Part shown: piece by piece, positions 23,383-32,686 of the stretch
How the letters are laid out: the number at the start of each line of letters is the position of its first letter
How positions within the stretch are numbered: the stretch's first letter is position 1
Assembly (NCBI GenBank): GCA_036971715.1
Contig: JAVHJL010000004.1
Location: forward strand, 1,612,001 to 1,676,000
Origin: Arthrobotrys musiformis
Taxonomy: Eukaryota > Ascomycota > Orbiliomycetes > Orbiliales > Orbiliaceae
DNA length: 64,000 nt
Direction: 5' to 3'
The notes under the pieces: model-generated
Database searches by the model: none
Seen by the model: only the letters and a program-made list of their open reading frames with translations
Told to the model about the DNA's origin: nothing
Position numbers and translations under genes: made by a program

Positions 23383-24719
23383 CTACGAGTCATCTTCATC
23401 GCGCTTGACTTTTTCGGATGCGTCGTCTTCATCACGCTTTACTTTTTCGGATGCATCGTCGTCGTCGCGCTTGACCTTCTCGGAAGCTTCATCTTCGGCG
23501 ATATCACGCTTCCGGTAGCTGTTTTCCGGGGTATTATCGTTAACATCGATACCAGCGTCTCCTCCCTCTATGGGTGTAGGCTCTGGCTGCCCAACAGTAA
23601 CAGTGACTGTCTTCACTTCTGGTGGAGCGATGATTTCGGGTTCGGGGTAGACGACCTGGAAGGGGATGCAACCACCGAATGGACCGTTTCTGATTGTAAT
23701 AATTAATGTTAGTATGTTGTGGTGCACGTTAAAATAGATGACTATGATGAGGACGCGATTAAACTTACGTAGCGAAATTTTCGCATCGCATAATGCAAAC
23801 GTTCTTAATGCTCCCGTATTGTGCTTTGCACTTGATATTAAACGGGATTCGGACCTTCAGAACATGGTTCTTGTTGTTTCCGTGGGGCCAGACGGACTTC
23901 CATTTCTCTTTTCCAGCACCTGGACCGGGTTGGATCTCAACGTTAAGCCAGTTTATACCGAAGCCCTTTCCGGTACCACTTTCGTCCACTCGACATCTGT
24001 AATACATCTTTGGTTAAAACGAGAAAACCACTATCGGTTGTAGAGCGAGTTATGAGGGTATTACCTGAAAGGACCGGCTCCATCGGCGTTTACTTGGAAA
24101 CTTGACATTTGGATCCATCCACCAGGGGTAGCTTGAGCAATTCTTCCTATTGAGGCATATTTATGAGTAAAACTTTAGCGCCCAAATACTGGGGCAGTAG
24201 GGATAACATACCTGCATTCGCCTGTTCAAGCGTGCGAGCAGCTACTTGGAGATGGCCTCCATAAGGAATTGGGGCCTGGAAGAACATATAGTTGATCCAG
24301 TTCCAACGTGCGGCACCAGACTTGGGTGCTTGTCCCCATACTTTCCCGTGGCTGTTTTCGGGTGGGGCGCCCGTCTGGACGTAGAAATCTTGGAGTAGCA
24401 TAAGACTTGAGCCGCAACCTTCGCTCATCCACTGGCGGCCGTGTGGCCTCATCTTTTTCCAATTGTTGTGCCACCAGCTCTTACAGCAAGGCGGGACAAC
24501 CGGGTCGCTGAAGGTCATGACATCATATTGCCCGGGATATTGTCCACCCCCGTTGTTCTTGATCGCAAGACCATGCCAGTGACCAAGTTTTTCACCAACC
24601 CGGGCAGTGTTATAATCTCCAAAGGGGCTGTGGAGACGGCAATGGGCAGATACCACATCGAGCCCCGAGATAGTAGCCACGACGGCAAAGGCGGCCGCCG
24701 GAGTAATCTTGAAAAGCAT
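23383..24719 (-). CDS. Egh16/MAS/GAS-like secreted protein (DUF3129) with kexin-repeat tail
   Basis: This is a secreted protein of the Egh16-like family. Members include the appressorium-associated GAS1/GAS2 (MAS) proteins of Magnaporthe and Egh16H of powdery mildew; their molecular activity is not established. The four exons, 24719-24212, 24146-24065, 23996-23769 and 23689-23383, give 374 aa with introns of 65, 68 and 79 bp. A signal peptide ends near residue 25 at VVSA, so the mature protein would begin with His-Cys. Family hallmarks are QVNADGAGPFRCRVDESGTG, NVCIMRCENFA and NGPFGGCIPFQVV. After about residue 284 comes a low-complexity Pro/Val region, then an acidic tail with four dibasic KR sites (about 333-334, 346-347, 357-358, 368-369). 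The last three follow the repeat ASEKVKR. The tail reads as a kexin-processed segment. Long gene-poor DNA flanks the gene on both sides. Confidence 0.82.
23388..23489 (-). repeat. Three 33-bp in-frame repeats encoding D(D/E)DDASEKVKR-type units
   Basis: Three consecutive 33-bp units near the 3' end of the Egh16-like gene encode an 11-residue period ending in KVKR. The first unit is slightly diverged (EDEASEKVKR) and the next two are almost identical. The DNA copies differ at several silent positions, so they are not a very recent expansion. Confidence 0.85.
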
Positions 24720-24874
24720 TTTAAGAGATAGGCTTGGGTTAGAATCTAATGATCGTAAGTGAAAGTTTGTAAGACTTTCTTGTGATGCCGTTGAGGCTAA
24801 GAAGTTGGATAGATACAGACTGGAGCAGCAGGCGCTGGTGAGGGAAGAGAGCTATGTAATAGAAGGGCCCGTGG

Positions 24875-24885
24875 GTTTATATAGG
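24875..24885 (-). promoter_or_regulatory. Possible TATA box of the Egh16-like gene
   Basis: On the minus strand the sequence CCTATATAAACCC lies about 160 bp upstream of the ATG at 24719. It matches a consensus TATA box and its spacing suits a leader of roughly 100-130 nt. It has not been tied to a transcription start. Confidence 0.45.
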
Positions 24886-26078
24886 TTCTATGACGGCTCG
24901 GCATGTCCATGTACGTAGATGCAATACATGGTACCTGGTGCCAATAGCACGCGCACGGTCGGTATCGTATCTCGGCAGTCTGCAGCGCAAGATGCCTTGG
25001 CTGTGAAAATCGACAGAATCGGTAGCCATGCCTCTTTGCGTGTATGAAACTAGATACTCCTATCCTCGCAGCTAAGTTGAGCCGAGATAAGATGGTTCGT
25101 AGATTAATATGAGTCTCGTTCCCAGTATCGACATACACCGTGCCCTAAGCTAAGGGAGTCAGATTTGTTCGAACGTATGATGGCGTACCAATATATCGGA
25201 TCAACATGGTACTTTCGAGCGAGATAGCCCTGGTATCCGTTGCAACATTTGATTTACAAGATAAAGCCCAGGCGCCATGGTTTCGTCGTAACGTTCCAGA
25301 CAAAGGCGCTACGGGTATTGCATGTAGCACGAGACTACTAGTATACTCGAGCTCCGCTTGGTGTCACACAACAACCCATGTGTTGTATAAGTGTTATTTT
25401 TTCCGAGTTGTTACCTTTCCCTTGCTGGAACTCGGCTCACGGATGTGGATAACACAAGACCAGATATGTCGAGATCAGACCAGGGTGGTAAACTCGTCCT
25501 TTCAAGACAATGGTTTGGGTGCGCAGGCCTATAATAAAAGTCTGTGGAACATACTAGGATTATGATATATGTCAACTACTGCGTACGCGTAGTGGACCCA
25601 CCTCGACTCTAGATATCTATTCTGTGATAGCGCGAACTGTTGTTATAGTGTATGGCAATAGCTTGATATTACGGTTTTAAGCAATTGCTAGCGTATCTGA
25701 CTTTTTCTTGTGGGAGACTTTCTAGCACGGGGTACGACTGAACAGGTTCGCACACCCGGTAAATACGGATGTATAGATCTATAGAAAAGTGGCTTCAGGT
25801 TAATCCCCAACCATGCCTTAGCTTTGCACGCGAATCTCCAATGGGCTAGCGCCCTAATCGTTCGTGATGCTACAAAGCCGGAGAAGGGACCCATATGGTA
25901 TAAACTTACCGTGAATTATGATATCGATGTAATATATTATAATATAACTCTAACTGTCTAGGTACCGGCCTAGTCTCCGGCGAGATATCCGAACCACGCA
26001 AGTCGGCTATGTTTCGCTTCTTTCCTTTCCTTTTAAAACCAATACTTGCTTTTGATAGCCGAATGCACGCTCCGTCAT

Positions 26079-26162
26079 CTGGATCGAACTACCTGGATCG
26101 AACTACCTGGATCGAACTACCTGGATCGAACTACCTGGATCGAACTACCTGGATCGAACTAC
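26079..26162. repeat. Perfect 6 x 14-bp tandem repeat (CTGGATCGAACTAC)
   Basis: Six exact head-to-tail copies of CTGGATCGAACTAC are followed by a broken boundary (CGAGCTAAAACC). There are no spacers, so it is a minisatellite rather than a CRISPR array. The unit contains the near-palindromic GATCGA. Confidence 0.95.
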
Positions 26163-27333
26163 CGAGCTAAAACCAGTACAGGCCGAGGGAACAATAACGT
26201 TCGAGAACCGATATCAATTAAATTATTTGATTTTAAAGAGACAAGATGGTGGTGTCGGAAGTTAGCCGCAACGTTTGATAATTACCACATGGCACATAAG
26301 TTCATCAAGCTGGCGCTATAGCTTCCTTTGGGGTCTATTTTAAACTATACAGAGTGTAGTACGCGTGTCGTCTTCAAGGTTACATCCAGACCGCATGATT
26401 CTTTCCGGGTTAGACTTCTTGATTTTATACCATCAATGTAAAAAAGGAAGCAAGAAGGACGCACGCGCACGGCAAGCTAGAAGGCTTAAAGAGGGCAAAA
26501 GAGGGGAGGGGAAAAACCCGGGAAGGGAGAAGAGAAGGAGAGGTAAGCAGACGGGAAAAGGCAATCCGAGAAAGAAGAAAAGCTGCGACGAAGGAGGGGG
26601 AGCATAGACCATTGGTTTAGCACATTGCCTCGAAAAACACTCGATCTGGTATTATTAAAATATTTTTCTACCCTTAGGCAAGGGCAGGGACCACAAGATA
26701 CCATGGGAAATACCATACTGGCTCGTCGAAGCTCAAGTCAAATAATGAGCTGTTCTTAGTGTGAGCTGCTAAATTGTGGGTTAAAGATCGATACTCATGG
26801 GGATTGCGATCGTTATAAGAAGGGTGGGCGACCGTAACCCTAACTTCGTGGACATAGCCTGGGGGGACGGATATACGTCGATGACATATCCGGACAGACG
26901 TGGTGTGTACTATAGCACTAGCCTTGGCTGGGCCGGGGGTCACTGGCTGTGGATCTTAAAAAATAAATATGCATGGCCATACGGGAGCTTTCGGTTAGGT
27001 GCATTAGGTTTGCTAGATCTACAGAGTTCTTGCTACCCAGTACTAGAGCCGAACAGAACCTAGCTGGATATACTCTAATCAGATAAGTTATTCATATATC
27101 ACACAAGCCATGGCATGTTGCATGTTAATTCTGAACCCGGTCTTTTCCATTTGCATCGCATGTTCCTCCTGTCCCTGCCTCTTTTATTTCTCACTGTCAA
27201 ATTTCGGGCCGACTCGAATTATGGCTTTGCTTCATCTTTTCTGGCACCTCCAAATTTTTCTCCAGGTATCTTCCTAAAGCTTCCTCTTTGGAAACCCTCT
27301 CCCTCCCCGCGGTATATTGAGCCTTAGCTCATT

Positions 27334-28228
27334 CTAGGACGACATCTCACCTCCCATCTCAGTATCGTCTCGGGTAGAGCTCGTGAGACTTCCATTTGAA
27401 GCACGATCAGTGGCTTCGGTCCCACGGCCCAAAATGCCCATACTAACCCGTCGACTATTCAAAACTTTCGCTTCAGGAATAGTCAACAGCATCGTCGGAT
27501 CACTGCGGCGCCTACTGGCTCCAGAAACCTTCCGATGTTTATCTCGATGAATCTCATTCTTGATTTCCTCGTCACGAGCTTTCTCGTATTCTTCTTGGGT
27601 AACGCTCGTCCTTAGCGAATCCGTAACATGGATCTTTGCCAAAGATCCGGCGCCGAAGCGGAGTTCATCGAGTCGTCTTTGGGCCTGGGGGATGGCTGTT
27701 TTTCCTGCATCGTATACTAGTCGGTCGAGATAGTGGAGTCTCTGTTCGAGTGATACAACGTCCTTTTTTGTGATACGGGTTGGCCAGGGCTTACGTGGTG
27801 GTGTTGTTGGTTGCGGTATGATCAGCTGAATTCTTTGAGGGGGGTGAGTCTCCGTGGCAAGGCTAGGGTCTACGACAGCGTTAGTTCCGGCTCTGACCCC
27901 ATAATGGGGTATATAATATGTCTGTATATATGCATATACAATGCTTACCAGATAAGCGTGTACGCTTGCTATCACGCCTAACCGATGGTGGCGTATCTGA
28001 CTGATGTGGAGCTCTTTGGTTCATTTTCGAGGCGACGAATCCGGCTCGGGTAGCTTGTATTAGGAGGTAGTGTACGCAAGAAGAAGAAGGGAGTCCACTT
28101 GAAAAGGCTTGTCTTTGCAACAGGCTCCCCAAGGATTGTGGTAGGGACTTGATGTTCAAAGATGTTGATGAAGTTTTGAAGGTATCCTTGGTAATGGAAA
28201 GGGTGCGATGAACTAACTGGTAGCTCAA
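27334..28228 (-). CDS. Unrecognised basic protein, 271 aa
   Basis: I do not recognise this protein. Two exons, 28228-27949 and 27869-27334, join in phase across a 79-bp intron (GTAAGC...GTCGTAG) and give 271 aa. The first 70 residues are rich in Ser, Thr, Leu and Gln with several basic and few acidic residues; they could be a mitochondrial-type presequence, or the true start could be the in-frame ATG at 28024 (MNQRAPHQSD). The body is charged: a Pro-rich region (IIPQPTTPPRKPWPTR), a helical segment (VVSLEQRLHYLDRLVYDAGK), an Arg/Glu/Lys stretch, then a Ser/Thr-rich tail with RRRS and RRVS sites that look like basophilic kinase targets. It stands alone between two gene-poor regions. Confidence 0.6.
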
Positions 28229-28823
28229 AAGAGAGGACGATGAAGCGGCAGAACTATGGATGGGGGATAATAACGAATTCCGTGAATACCTATTGTATCA
28301 GGTTGCAAGCCGAGCCTATCACTGGCCAATAGCTAGCAAAAAGTCTCAGCAAATATTATTTGGGTCCATTCTATGATCTCTAGGCTAGTCGTCCCCTGTA
28401 ATCGATACAGAGTCAATACGTACTACTAGAATCAATATCTGGCCTCGATACTAAATCAATATAAACTGGATTCGAGGCTAAATATAAAGTGATATATACG
28501 GGCAAAGAATACATGCATCTAGGTTAAGGTGCGAGACAACAGCAGCTAACTATAGGTTTGGGACTAGGGACTTTCAATTAACGGCCTCAGTATTTACCAA
28601 ACCCCATATTACCCTTCGGCCAGCTCTGGTTTACGAGACAAATATTACCCCCTCGACCCCATGCCCCAAATAGCGGAATCTAGCGGCCTAGTCTCGTCCC
28701 TAGATGCCGGTTGGCCACATGCCAGCCTTTATCTTGTCAACCAAATGCTGTTGGATGGCTAGTTTTATAGCCAGGATGTATATCAGTAACCTCGAACCAG
28801 AATTCGAGGCTAATATATCAGCG

Positions 28824-28865
28824 GTCTCCTAACCAAACTGATACATCAAAGTTTGGTTACGAGAC
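28824..28865. repeat. Hairpin, 16-bp stem with one mismatch
   Basis: The arm GTCTCCTAACCAAACT is followed by a 10-nt loop and AGTTTGGTTACGAGAC. The arms pair over 16 positions with a single mismatch. A similar GGTTTACGAGAC motif recurs about 210 bp upstream, near 28630. Confidence 0.8.
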
Positions 28866-29580
28866 TGTATACTATCAAAATCTCCAGCTTGTAACGGTCA
28901 AAATACAACACAAATTCCTTCACAAAACACAACAATGTCGGCGTGTGGTTTACAAGACCGTCGACGGGCTTGTGTTACCTGACAACAGAGTATTTGAGAC
29001 CTAACTTCTCAACGACCGCTTAGCAACTGCAACTCGGTCTATCAATACTAACCACGACGTCGGATACCTATCCTGGCCACGGTGTAGGGTGGACACTGGT
29101 CGGCACTGCGCACCCGCGCAGGCTTCGACACTAAGCCCACTACACGCTTACTTATATGCATCATAATATCACGAATTTAAGCTTCAAAGTCTACTAGTAA
29201 GAATTCCAGAAGATAAAATTTATAAAAAAAAAAAAGACGTTCCATTAATTAATTCACTACCCTAAAACTAACGCAACAGCAAAGAAATACGCATAAGCAA
29301 AGACAAATTTAAGCAATTTAAGCACTCATTTTTTTAGAACAGTTTAATATAAATTATCCCCTCCGATTGGCTTTTACCGAAGCCATTAAAGAAGAAACGT
29401 TACGCACAGGTGAAAATTCTATAGAAAGTAAAAAAGTAAGGAAGAAAAGGTGGGAGGGGAAGAGAGGAGAGAAAAAAAGGGAAGCTGTGAAAAAGTAAAG
29501 TTCTTATTTCCCCTTACAAGACCATATGCATATCCATTGATCCCACCGTGAACAGAAAAGAAGTTCATAAAACATGAGAA

Positions 29581-29610
29581 ACACGGGATATATATATATA
29601 TATCCCGTGT
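29581..29610. repeat. Perfect 30-bp palindrome with TA core
   Basis: ACACGGGA is followed by a TA dinucleotide core and then TCCCGTGT; the whole 30 bp equals its own reverse complement. It lies about 450 bp beyond the MPE1 stop codon, so it may be transcribed as a hairpin at or beyond the MPE1 3' end. Confidence 0.9.
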
Positions 29611-30060
29611 CAAGAAGCCTTAGAGAAGAAAAAAGGAAAACAGGCAATAAACAGAAATCGCTTCAGGATCGTAACAGGAAGAAAGAAAGGTCGTTAGAGA
29701 AGGAAGTCGTCCGAAAACGCAGCCGATAGATTAATAAAGTATCGAAGGAGTTGAAAGTGGAGCGAGAAGAAGAAAAAGGAAAAGGGGGAAAGTAGAAAAG
29801 AAAAGAAATGAAGGAAAACACCCTAAACTCCGTCATGTCCCCATCGAAGGCCTTGTCTTTGAAGCTTTGTATGCAATAAATATTGTGTCCTCCTCTTTTC
29901 GCTTCGTGAGAGGGAAGGTGATCAAAACAAAACGAGATCGTGGCAGAAAGGAAAAAAAGAAAGAAACACCGGGTCCCATATATACTATGTTACAAATCCT
30001 TCACTAAAAAAGGGATGACGCTCCCATGGGCCGTTGACCTTCGGATCGATGTATAGGAGT

Positions 30061-32686
30061 TTAATCCGTTACTCCGCCGCCGACTGCAGTATAGTCGGAC
30101 GGACGAGCCCTCTTCGGCCTCATATGTCGATACGGATTGACTGGCTTCCTCATATACGGGCTGTCTTCGTCCGTAGGGAAGGGTTCGCTGAAGATTTTTC
30201 GTGCTTGATACCCGGCAGCATTGTTGCCAGCGTTCCCCATAGCGTTGTTATTCCAACCCTGGTTCTGTTGCGCCATCATCCCATTGCCTGTGTTCATGTT
30301 CTGGCCCATGCTCATATTCGTATTCCGGTGCTGCTGCTGCTGCTGCTGCTGCTGCTGCATGCCCCATTGTTGGTTGTTATTGTTGAATTGTTGGTTGCCA
30401 TTGTTATAACCGCCGCCGGAATTATTGTAGTAGCCGTTGTTCATCATGTTATTCATGCCGTAGCCTCCGCCGTTGTTCATGTTGCCGTAGCCGGACATCA
30501 TGTTGTTATTATTGTAACCTCCGCCACCGTTCATTCCCATGTTGTTCCCCATGCCGTTCCCCATGCTGTTCCCCATGTTATTCCCCATGTTATTCCCCAT
30601 GTTATTCCCCATGTTATTCCCCATCATCCCCATATTCATATTATTATTATACCCACCACCCATATTGTTGTTCATCATCCCATTGTTCATACCCATACCC
30701 ATGCCCATATTCATGCCCATGTTGTTCATGTTCATGCCAGACATCATGTTCATGTTGTTGTTGTTGTTGTTGTTGTTGAACCCCATATTATTGTTCATCA
30801 TGTTACCCATGTTGTTATTATTATTGAAATCAAAACCGCCCATGTTACCCATGAAGTTGTTCTGAGGGAACCCCATGGACTGCTGTTGATTCTGGTTCTG
30901 ATTCTGACCTTGGACGACACCGTTGGTGGCGAGGCCAACATTTTGCATGGCAGGGGAGTTTCCGGTGTTTGGGATGGCTTTCGGTTGTGTTGGACTTGGC
31001 TTCAGACGCTTGGATCCAGAGTCGTTAGAGGCGGCACTAATAGACCTCTTCATGCTCGTTCCATCATCTTCGGCAGACCGCTTCTTCGGGTTGGATGTTG
31101 TCGTCGCTGTTGTGGTGGCGGGGACGGGGGCGGCGTTAACTGGTTTCGCTGCTTCAAGTTTTGGAGTACCTGACTCCTTCTTGATGCCAGGTTCGGTCTT
31201 TACAATGACAGCCTTAGCAGGGGTAGGCGACTTTGATTTCTCCTTTTCCTTTTCCTTCTCCTCCGATGTAGCCCTCTTACTATCTAAATATTCCTTCACT
31301 CTCTCTCTGGTTTCAGTATCTGGAATTAAGCGGTCCAAGAGCACTTCTTTCGTATCACAATTTGGACAGACAAGATCACTCTCTACCAAAGCGTTTTGTA
31401 TACAATCATCGCAATAAGTTTTCTTGCAACAAGGTGTCTTGACCGCGTCCTTGAACAATTTGTTGTCAATCGGACAAGATAGGCCTTTCTCCTCCAGCAT
31501 CTTTGCTTCAGCAGCGGCTTCACCGGTCAAACCAGCCGCCTTGGTCTTCTGTTGGAACAGTTCCCATGAGGCACGATCTGGCTCCGCTACGACGTATTCA
31601 CCATCGGCGTTAACCATGACAGAAACAGGCTTGCCGTCATCATCGTCTGTGATAACGGGCTTATCAACTGTCTTTAAGAAACTCTTTGGAATTCCGGTTG
31701 TCCGTTTAACCCTAGGCCGGCCGTCGAAGTTTGGGTCGGCATTTGTAGGACATTGTTGGATCCAGTGACCTGGTCATATGTTAGCGAAATGTATTTGGTT
31801 ATTTTTAAACGTTACACTGCTTGTGAAACTGTAGCACAGGGACAACATGCAGCGGGCCGGGGGGAAAGCTTACCCTTTTCTCCGCACCTATAACAAACGT
31901 AGCCTGTTGGGGGTGGATGGCTTGGTGCAGGTATGTTCTTCTTCTTGAATCCTCCTTGTCCATGAATAGGCCGGGCACTGTGCAACACTGTTAGCATCTA
32001 CTTTTCAATCCGAGTACTGATATCAAAAAGACTTACCTAGCCATCTGCTCTTGAGTTTGGTTCCATTGTTCGCTGGATGCTTGGAACATAGCTGCAATTC
32101 TCTCTTCTTCTGTTTGTCCCTCACCACCTAGGCCGGGTACCACCGAGGGAGCGGAAGCAGCAGGTTTTGACGGACCACCGGCGTGGATCGTGTGGACTTT
32201 CTTTTCTACCCGACCGGCACTTAAGGCTGCAGTGGGCATTTTTCCGGTAACATATCTCTGGGCGGTTCCCCGACCAGGCTTTGCGGGTGGCAATCTACGA
32301 GCAATAATCGCAGTACCCCTCGGAATCATTACCGTATCATCGACGTATTCTATTTTTTGCAATAAAAAGTCACTGGTTAGTTTATATATTGCTTTTCTAA
32401 TATACATAAAAAAGAAGGAATGAAATAGTCTAAAATCTCGATATAGGATATCACACATATCTCTCCAGTAGAGAAAAGTTTCAATCGAGCGGGTAGGGGG
32501 TTAAGAAAACTCACCTTCATTGTTCTCTTCATTGTATATAGCAAGATCAAAGTCGGTTCCATCACCGAGTTTGTGGATGGCAATGATGTCTCTCTTCGCG
32601 TCAAACACCGAGATCGCGGTTCCGTCGAAAGGTAGCCTAGTAGGCTCCTTCTGGGATTTGAATTTGAAGAATATTGACGAAGACAT
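30061..32686 (-). CDS. MPE1: MPE1, cleavage and polyadenylation factor subunit (RBBP6-like)
   Basis: Mpe1 is an essential subunit of the cleavage and polyadenylation factor; it contacts the poly(A) signal and activates the Ysh1 nuclease. The four exons, 32686-32515, 32349-32037, 31977-31874 and 31769-30061, give 765 aa with introns of 165, 59 and 104 bp. Domains in order: an N-terminal ubiquitin-like DWNN domain (about 1-80, SSSIFFKFKSQKE ... EYVDDTVMIPRGTAIIARR); a CCHC zinc knuckle (C190-x2-C193-x4-H198-x4-C203) split by intron 3; and a RING/U-box-like domain (about 295-334, CPIDN ... CCKKTYCDDC ... CPNC). A Lys/Glu/Ser/Pro linker follows. The last 270 residues are Met, Asn, Gly and Gln rich, with MGNN repeats and nine consecutive Gln. 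Yeast Mpe1 is about 440 aa, so this tail is the main difference. Confidence 0.93.
30331..30357 (-). repeat. CAG/CTG trinucleotide repeat encoding polyglutamine
   Basis: Nine tandem CTG units on the plus strand are CAG codons of MPE1, giving Gln9 in its low-complexity tail. Confidence 0.92.
30540..30625 (-). repeat. 12-bp coding repeats encoding MGNN units in MPE1
   Basis: Tandem 12-bp units (plus strand CCCATGTTATTC, with the Gly/Asn/Met register) encode repeated Met-Gly-Asn-Asn with Ser or Gly variants in some copies. Confidence 0.85.

Larger units (their letters stand above)
24720..27333. other. 2.6-kb gene-free region upstream of the Egh16-like gene
   Basis: The first few hundred bases form the Egh16-like promoter. 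Beyond that no credible gene was seen. An exact six-copy 14-bp tandem array lies at 26079-26162, and a purine-rich GA/AG stretch lies at about 26440-26600. The open frames here (for example 26365-26607, made of Lys/Arg/Gly) are compositional. Confidence 0.5.
28229..30060. repeat. Intergenic region with nested inverted repeats
   Basis: No gene is supported. Between about 28430 and 28870 several inverted repeats cluster (described separately). From 29200 on, the minus strand carries the 3' side of MPE1, with long A/G-rich runs on the plus strand and a perfect 30-bp palindrome at 29581-29610. The block at 28.4-28.9 kb may be a relic of a fold-back or MITE-type element, but no terminal inverted repeats with target duplication could be defined. 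Confidence 0.4.

Noticed and set aside
26079..26162. CRISPR-like array
   Set aside because: The repeats are directly adjacent with no unique spacers, in a fungal nuclear context; it is a minisatellite.
30034..31173. 379-codon plus-strand open frame antisense to MPE1, rich in His, Ile and Val
   Set aside because: It is the complement of the Met/Asn-repeat MPE1 tail. Its His/Ile/Val composition is a direct consequence of reading those codons on the other strand.
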